DNA of 64,000 nt, from assembly GCA_029204225.1 (NCBI GenBank), contig CM055105.1, forward strand, positions 18,455,226-18,519,225. The letters are read 5' to 3'. This document shows, piece after piece, positions 57,145 to 64,000 of this stretch (the first letter of the stretch is position 1; the number at the start of each line of letters is the position of its first letter). Position numbers and translations under genes: made by a program. The DNA comes from Diphasiastrum complanatum (lineage: Eukaryota; Streptophyta; Lycopodiopsida; Lycopodiales; Lycopodiaceae). A model generated the notes under the pieces. It saw only the letters and a list, made by a program, of their open reading frames with translations. It was not told the origin of the DNA and searched no databases.

Positions 57145-57237
<93 letters not shown>
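57145..57237 (+). repeat. (GA)46 microsatellite
   Basis: 93 bp of uninterrupted GA repeat, flanked on both sides by TTTTCGAGAAATTTTC-like AT-rich repeats. The Arg-Glu and Ser-Leu ORFs across it are artefacts. Confidence 0.98.
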
Positions 57238-57239
<2 letters not shown>

Positions 57240-57305
57240 AAAATTTTTCGAGAAATTTTCGAGAGTTGGAATTTTTCGAGAAATTTTCAAGAGAGTTGAA
57301 ATTTT

Positions 57306-57587
57306 TCACATACTCTTGTTTTCATCACTTCTCCTCATAATTTGTAAGGTTTGGTTTCTTAGCATAAGTACTCTTGAAGTGTTGTTAGATTCATATATAT
57401 CTTTTAAAGAATCCCAAGCTTCCTTGGCCGATGTGCAAGAGGCAACCTCCTTCAAGAGGTCATCACTAACATTCATTTTGATGCAATGAAGTGCTAGTCT
57501 TGCCTTCTTCTTGTACCTAACCAATTCTTGTCCTCCAAGAGGCTCATCCTCTTCTTCTAGGACAATATAAAAGATGTCTTGGAGCAC
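57306..57587 (-). pseudogene. Ty1/copia gag fragment
   Basis: The minus strand reads YKKKARLALHCIKMNVSDDL, SAKEAWDSLKDIYESN and RVLMLRNQTLQIMR, the central helices of copia Gag. It is not from the element at 57.64-61.85 kb, whose own gag is at 60.6-61.5 kb. That element probably inserted next to, or into, this one. Confidence 0.85.
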
Positions 57588-57934
57588 TTAGAGTGACTCC
57601 ATCCCCACTTTCCATATTGAGTAGTTTGTAGAACTTAACTGATGGGGCAAGGGAGATGGAAGAACGTGAACGGAGAAGAGAGCAAGAATATTGCGGAACA
57701 GCTCTCCCGTAATAATCAGCAGGCTAGATGCAAAAACAATCTGATAGAGAGCTTATGCTAAGTATAATCATAGCTTAAAGTGTTCTAGTTGCCCAATAGG
57801 ATCTTAAAAATTAGTTCATACTCACAAAAACGAGAGTACAGTCCACCAAAGAGATTAGAAATGGTGTGTGTGTGTGGTATTACTGATAAATGGATTCAAC
57901 GTGACGTCTAGTTCTGAGATAGATGGAAAGAGTA

Positions 57935-60900
57935 GTGAAATACAACTCAAGCTGTCGCACAAAATGGTGGTAGCATTGTATTGAGTGTGATGTAAGTCAT
58001 GAAGTAATAACCTGATCCATACAACTTCTTTTGAAGCTTGACATGCTGCAATGTACTCTGCCTTGGTCAAAAAAAGTGCGACTGATTTCTGCTTCCTTGA
58101 GTTCCACGAAATCGGTCCCCCTGCCAGATAGAAACAGAACCCGGAGGTAGATTTTCTGGTAGAGACTATTCCTCCCCAATCTGAGTTGGAGTAGCCTCGC
58201 AGGATGAGTGGGTCGATAGCATTTCCATCATAACATAAAATGTGATCTAAACTTCCCTGAATATATCTCATCACTCTCTTTAATGCTTTCCAATGAGATA
58301 TCCTAGGATTAGACATGAATTGATTTAACGTGCTAACAGTGTATGCTAAATCTGGTCTAGTACACAACATTGATACATCAAAGATCCTATTAGTGAATGA
58401 TAAGGGTACTTCACTATGTCGAGTACTTCACTATCAAAATCAACACTAGTAGGTTTAGTCAATACTATACTTGGATCCATTAGAGTATCAATTGGTTTGC
58501 AATCAGACATATGAAACTTTTCTAAAATGCCTTTTAGATATGCCTGCTGGCTAAGATAGATCTTCTTTTGAAAGCCTATTTTAGTAATGTAAATTCCTAG
58601 CAAAGAATGGACAGCTCCTAAATCAGTCATGTCAAATTCCTTTGACAGATCACTCTTAGTAGTGTGCAGAAGAGAAGTGTTATTAGACAAAATAAATGCA
58701 TCATCTATGTAAAGAGCTATGTGAACTGAATTGGTGCCTATATGCTTCAAATAAACATTACAGTCAGCTGAATTGTTTGCAAATTTCAATTGAATGAGAT
58801 AAGAGTTGATTCTATCGAACCATGCTCTTGTGGCCTGTTTCAAACCGTAGATTGCTTTGTGCAGCTTGCACACTTTGTGCTCTTGGCCTTTGACTTGAAT
58901 CCTTCCTATTAGAGGGTATACAACTCCTCTTCGACATTGTCGTTGAGAAACATTGTCTTGACATCCATTTGGTGCATTTCGAGGTCTTCCGCGACTGCTA
59001 ACGCAATCAGAGTTCTGATTGACTACATCTTGATGACATGATTGGAAATTTCTTGATAATCTACTCCTTGGACTTGAGTGAATCCTTTAGCCACCAGCCG
59101 TGCTTTCCATTTAGCAATGGAACCACTAGAGTTGATCTTCTTCTTAAAGATCCACTTGTTGTCTATAACTCTCTTGTGAGTGGAGAAGTCGACCAGTGTC
59201 CAGGTCTGGTTCGTCAAAAGTGAGTTGTACTCGCTTTCCATAGCTTTTTCTTTACAACATCCTTGGAGTTAATTGCTTCGGCTAGGCCTCTGGTTCTTCT
59301 GATGAAGTCCAGAATGATTGAGGTGTATACCTCTCAGGAATTGTCTGAGACCGTGAGAATTTGCAGACGTTTGGTTGACCAAGATGTGATGATGCTTCTT
59401 CTTGATTTTCTTCAGATCTGCTCAAGCTGACTTGGTTTGGTTTGATGACAGGTACTGTCGGCTGTAGCTGTAGCTGCAGGTTTTGTAGAAGAAACATCAA
59501 CATTGGAAGAATCCATGCTATGTAAAATAGGACGAAATGACATAGCATCGTTTATCGATGGTTGTTTAAAATCATAGTATGTTTGTTCTTGAATTATTAC
59601 ATCCCTAGAGACAAATACTACATTGGTGGATGGAACATAAACTTTATAAGCTTTATGCTCATCAGAATAGCCAATGAAAATACATTTATTTGTCCTATGA
59701 TCCAGCTTCTTCCTAAGCTATTTAGAAATGTGAACAAAATATATACAACCAAAGATTTTTAAATGGCTGACACTAAGCTTGTGCCCATGCCAAACTTCAT
59801 AAGGAGTTTTGTTGTTGACGACTTTGGTGTTGGATCTGTTCTGCACGATTCTCTTGAAGCATTCAAAGGCTTTCGGTTTCTGCTTAATGAATATGACTGT
59901 AGACCATCTAGAATAATCATCTATGAAAGTGATAAAATAGATTGCATCTCCTAAGGACGGAATTGGCATTGGACCACAAAGATCGCTATGTACAAGATCC
60001 AATACATGCTTTGTTTTGATGGAATGTGATTTGGGAAACTTGCTTCTAGAGTGTTTGACATAGACGCATGACTCACAAAAGAAAGATTTCCTATCTAATG
60101 AAGAAGAGAAATACAAACCATCAACTAAGTTATTACAACGCATATAGGAAAGTGATCTTGTATTCACGTGTCCAAATCGACTATGCCACATAATAGCATT
60201 ATCGTTTACATTTTCATGAGAGATGCTAGCTAATGCAACTGAATTAGAGAGTACATAAAGATTTCTGACTCTAGTGCATGTAGTCAGAGTAGTATCTTCC
60301 TCGAATATTGTACACTCCTCAGATGAGAAAGTAACGATGTAGCCCTCATCAGTTATCTTAGAAACAGATAACAAGTTCTTTGATAGCTCAGGAACATGAA
60401 GGACGTTGGGAACACAAATAGATAGATCATTGTTGAATGTGATCTTGACTATTCCTTTGCCTTCCATGCGTATGGTGCTTGAAATCTCCGAGGTAGATAA
60501 ATTCATCTTTGTTGTAAGCTGCATACTCGGTAAACCATTCCTTACGAGAGGTCATGTGTTGGGTAGCGCCGCTGTCCAGGTACCAGCTATCACAGTCTTT
60601 GTTGCTGTTGTTGTGAGCCATTAACAAATGTGTATCTTGTTCTTTGAATTCTGCCGTGTTGGAGGAGTCTGGCTACTGTTGTTGTTGTTGTTGCTTCTTT
60701 GCCTTGCTGTAGATGCGGATGCGACACTCCTTGATGTCGTGATTGGCTCTCTTGCAATATCTACAAAAGAGCTTCTTGCGTGATCCACCGTGCTCACCTT
60801 GAGTATGAGGCTTCTGCTGTTGCTGCTGCACTTTGATTTCTTGCCCTTGGAGTAGTCTTTCTTCTTGGTGTATAGAGCCATGGATTTGTCTTTGATAGAC

Positions 60901-61522
60901 AGGCTGCTAGTCTTTCTTCACATTTCTTCTTGAAGTAGATGACCGATCACCTTCTGAAGAGTGAGGTCGGGTTGTGTGGAGATCATCACCACAAAGTGTT
61001 CATATGACTTTGGAAGAGAAGAAAACAAGGTCATGACGACATCAGCATCTTCAATGAAATATCCTATAGTTGATAACTGATCCAATAAAGACTTGAAGTT
61101 GTTGATGTGAGAAGTGATGGCAGTAGAATCAGACATGCTAAGAGTAAAGAACTTCCTTCTAAAATGTAATCTAGTGGTTACATCATGAGTCTCATAGAGA
61201 TTTGATAAAAATCTAATACATCCTTAGAGGTTTTGCAAGTGGTAACGTGGGACATTTGGGAGTCGGCCAGATTGAGTGTGATACATGCGAAGGCCTTCTG
61301 ATCTTTGATCCTCCATGCCTTTGCTTGATCACGATCTTCTGGTTTCAGGTTAAAACCTTCTACTACATCCAAAAGATCTCTATCTATCAACATCATCCGG
61401 AGTTTGAACTTCCAAATGTAGAAGTTAGAACCATTGAACTTGTCAATGACTCTAACCTCGATGGATAATGACGAAGAGTAACCTATATGAGACATACTAA
61501 CAGTAATGCAAATAGAACACAC
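57935..61522 (-). pseudogene. gag-pol of the 57.6-61.9 kb copia
   Basis: In element direction: gag (VIDKFNGSNFYIWKFKLRMM; zinc knuckle CRYCKRANHDIKEC, 60716-60757), protease (YLDSGATQHMTS, about 60570), pre-integrase (MWHSRFGHVNTRS, CESCVYVKHSRS) and integrase with HSDLCGP. The second Asp and the Glu are lost in a deletion joining AFECFKRI to KVVNNKTPYEVW. A Gln/Ser-rich linker, RT (KWIFKKKINSSG, YGLKQATRAWF, LYIDDAFILSNN with catalytic YIDD) and RNase H (SNSDWGG, STSGFCFYLAGGP) follow. Several frame breaks. Inactive. Confidence 0.9.
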
Positions 61523-61548
61523 TTAATCTCTCGATTTATATGAGCTAT

Positions 61549-61560
61549 GCTCTGATACCA
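61549..61560 (-). promoter_or_regulatory. Primer-binding site, tRNA-Met type
   Basis: GCTCTGATACCA on the plus strand (TGGTATCAGAGC on the element strand), three bases from the 5' LTR. Confidence 0.92.
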
Positions 61561-61853
61561 ATCTGATGGGACAAGGGAGATGGAAGAACGTGAACAGAGA
61601 AGAGAGTAGGATTATTGCGGAACAGCTCTCCCATTATAATCAGTTGCTAGATGCAAAAATAATCTGATAGAGAGCTTATGCTAAGTATAATCACAGCTTA
61701 AAGTGCTAGTTGCCCAACAGGATCTTAAAAATTAGTTCATACTCACAAAAATGAGAGTATAGTCCACCGAAGAGATTAGAAATGGTGTGTGTGGGGTATT
61801 ATTGATAAATGGATTCAATGTGAAGTCTAGTTCTGAGATAGATGGAAAGAGCA

Positions 61854-63003
61854 GTATGATATCGCGAGTTCCTCAGGCGTCAAAGACAACCATCGTTTCA
61901 TCAGAAATTGAGGAGTCATAGATGTCCGTGTTCTGATCAGAGTGAGTAAACAAGCGCGATCAAACATCGATAGAGTGCATTCAATCACAATAAACATTCA
62001 TCTATGTTATACACAGATAGAAAAGCGTATTGCTGCTATTTTACACTGAAGCACAACAATGGTGTACTTGGAAGTATATGGCTTTTGTGACAACTGTACA
62101 TAGTGTATACTGTCAACCCCTAGGGAATGTTGACGTGGGCGAGGACGTCTCAAATTCTCTCACTTCGCATTTTTACGTGAAGTGGTTTTTTCTCACTTCG
62201 CAAATTTCGGGAAGTGGCTGGGAACATTTCTCGTTCAAAATAGACGACCTTCGGCATTTTCTCTCTCTTCGGGATTTTGCCAAAAAGCTGAAGGTGCCCT
62301 TAAAAAGATGAAGGTGTCTTTAAAACAGTTTAACTCATGAAAGTAGATGACCTTTGGGAATTTTCTCTCTCTTTGCATTTTTCGAAAAAATGCGAAAAAG
62401 CCGAGGGTGTTAAAAACAGTTAAACTTTTACTACACAAGTTAAAATTTTGAACTGTCAAACTATGCTAGTTTCACATTTCGGGAAAATGCGAAAAAGGCG
62501 ACACTGTGGCGAACATAGTTCATTTCTACAAACTGTCGCGACATTTAGAATATTTTTGCAGACTGTCACGAAAGTAATGTAAATCTGCAGACCTTTTCTA
62601 AATGCTAGTTTGTGGAAGCCCTTGAAGATGGCCAAGTCTTCAATGACTTCAAGTTATTAAACTTAACATCTGAACTTGAAACTATGACATGATTGGTTAC
62701 CCTTTGTTCTTCAAATAAATTGGTTGTCTAAGTTTGTGATTCCAAGGAAACAACTGTGGGCTTAATTTCCAACATTAACCTCTCATTAGGTCTAAGAAGG
62801 AAAACTCCAATAGTTCTCATCTTCCTAATGACTTGTATTAGATTGTACATCTTGGCTCTCCCTAAATTTTTTTAGCAACTCACTTGATGGTCACAAAGAC
62901 ACAAGTGGCAATATCCCCTTGATCTTGATTCAAAAAAACACTTAGGAAGGATTTTACAAAACAATGCTCAAAAAAATTGGAATTGATTTAATCCTAGAAA
63001 CTC
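61854..63003. other. No gene; short degenerate repeats 62150-62500
   Basis: Two imperfect blocks of about 100 bp near 62240 and 62340 share AGACGACCTTCGG/AGATGACCTTTGG, TTTTCTCTCTCTT and a GAAGGTG/GAGGGTG ending. ATTTTTCG..AAATGCGAAAAAG motifs recur to 62500. No coding signal. The sequence after about 62600 may be internal to the LTR element whose PBS lies at 63622. Confidence 0.45.
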
Positions 63004-63133
63004 ACAAAGGTTTCACTAGTTTTGATTATCTCAAGTTTGGCGTATAGACCTCTCAATGGACTTCTATCACAAATGTTTCACTAGTCTTGATTATCTCAAA
63101 TTTGGCTTATAGACCTCTCAATGGACTTCTATC
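63004..63133 (+). repeat. 65-bp tandem repeat, two copies
   Basis: Units at 63004-63068 and 63069-63133 share ACAAA(G/T)GTTTCACTAGT and end CTCAATGGACTTCTATC, with about five differences. Confidence 0.93.
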
Positions 63134-63621
63134 GACGATTCTTACACTCCCTCACAAAGATGAAATGAAGGTTAGATGAGATTCTATCAAAGACCTATTA
63201 ATTTTCACCATTTTGGACAAAAACATGACTAAATCTTATTCCTTCCTCTTGATGGTTTTTCAAGACCTATAAATTACTTTTAGAGGGCTTGAACCCAGAC
63301 TATATTAGTTAGATTTGATGACACTAAGTCAAGTCCAATTAAAGGAATGAAAACTTTGATGTTTTTCCTAGGTTTAGTACCAAAAAACTCAACAAGATGC
63401 TATAAAATGGAATTGTTTGGATCTTGTGGATAATGAAGATTAAAAATAGGTTCAGAGGTGCCCACACATGTGGACAGTACGGATTTTGACCATCACCAAG
63501 TTTGGTTCAATAATCTTCACTTTTAAACTTGATTACAACTCACCCTTACAAGACTAGCTTTCAAGCAAAATCTTGCTAAAAATGGATTGTCTAATGATCA
63601 TTAACTATCCTCTTGTACTTG

Positions 63622-63633
63622 GCTCTGATACCA
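63622..63633 (-). promoter_or_regulatory. Primer-binding site, tRNA-Met type
   Basis: GCTCTGATACCA directly beside a TGTTGAAAGTAC LTR tip at 63634. On the minus strand this is TGGTATCAGAGC. Confidence 0.88.
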
Positions 63634-64000
63634 TGTTGAAAGTACAATACAAAGGGCCATAAATGAACCTACATAAGGCTCCAAGAGTGATTGATTGATT
63701 GACACACCTATCCAATGCAAAACTAGTCACCAAATCTTGATCTAGATTAGCAACTAGGATTTTACAACCAAGAGCAATCAAATAGAATTATCAAATATGG
63801 AAATCCAACCCCACACACATGTGATACAGCCTCTAGTACAGTTTAATATCAGATAATTATAGTAATCAAGTTTTGATTGCAATACAAACACAAAAACACA
63901 AGACAAATAGTGAAGAAGCTCAAGATTGCCAAATTTGCTCTCAAAAATTCTAAGACATTATTATGAGAAATGGATTGTATGTACAAAAAGCTCGTTCCCA
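63634..64000 (-). mobile_element. 5' LTR of a minus-strand retrotransposon, runs off the window
   Basis: Identified by the adjacent PBS and TG terminus. The interior should lie to the left; I find no matching 3' LTR or coding region there, so it is either another short element or truncated. Confidence 0.65.

Larger units (their letters stand above)
57640..61853 (-). mobile_element. Ty1/copia retrotransposon with both LTRs
   Basis: LTRs at 57640-57934 (295 bp, 3' LTR) and 61564-61853 (5' LTR) match closely, both starting TGATGGG(G/A)CAAGGGAGATGG on the plus strand. The PBS is at 61549-61560. No 5-bp target duplication was found: left flank TTAAC, right flank GTATG. The 3' LTR joins RNase H directly, without a recognisable polypurine tract, so a deletion probably removed the end of pol. 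The terminal TG at the 3' LTR outer tip has become TA. Confidence 0.9.

Noticed and set aside
57063-57489. Arg-Glu and Ser-Leu repeat ORFs on both strands
   Set aside because: They are translations of the (GA)n microsatellite.
5762-63133. Tandem repeats as a CRISPR array
   Set aside because: Repeats are adjacent with no unique spacers, lie in plant-type DNA, and there are no cas genes.

Overview
This window looks like nuclear DNA from a land plant: AT-rich and packed with decayed Ty1/copia and Ty3/gypsy retrotransposons in both orientations. Clues are a chromodomain-type gypsy integrase end, primer-binding sites matching initiator tRNA-Met, intron-like GT..AG sequences, a histone H3 relic and long GA/CT microsatellites. 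I see no bacterial operons, CRISPR arrays, rRNA or tRNA genes, and nothing that fixes the genus. Almost every coding stretch is a pseudogene.

Layout. 1-1.7 kb: copia pol relic. 2.5-6.2 kb: three GC-rich palindromic repeats, two tandem repeats and a diverged dispersed repeat. 6.5-9.5 kb: copia and gypsy fragments, including a chromodomain/PPT/LTR end and a long gypsy pol. 9.5-12.0 kb: fragments of one dispersed repeat in alternating orientation, with a 164-bp-arm hairpin. 14.4-23.3 kb: copia and gypsy pieces, one of them a gypsy-gag/copia-integrase junction. 23.8-34.8 kb: the most unusual part, a large inverted duplication carrying a zinc-ribbon plus RING-H2 gene. The left copy is split by a complete short non-autonomous LTR element. 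The right copy carries a hAT-like MITE and a divergently oriented HTH-like ORF. Each insertion is absent from the other copy, and both arms end beside GC-rich palindromes. 36.6-43 kb: a copia integrase relic, an unrecognised two-exon gene, a histone H3 pseudogene, an unrecognised minus-strand protein and a gypsy gag/RT relic. 43.7-45.3 kb: a second LTR element without coding capacity. 46.2-48.0 kb: the longest copy of the dispersed repeat. 49.4-50.2 kb: possible exons of a host gene. 51.2-52.8 kb: a decayed coiled-coil protein gene. 53.9-56.9 kb: a copia element with gag, protease, integrase and RT. 57.6-61.9 kb: a minus-strand copia with both LTRs and a PBS. The right edge holds the 5' end of another minus-strand LTR element.

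No genes form a pathway. What the window records is history: nested insertion, internal deletion, chimera formation, inverted duplication and C-to-T decay. The best candidates for something undescribed are the GC-rich palindromic repeat family with a shared terminal motif, and the inverted RING-H2 unit whose arms end at those palindromes.
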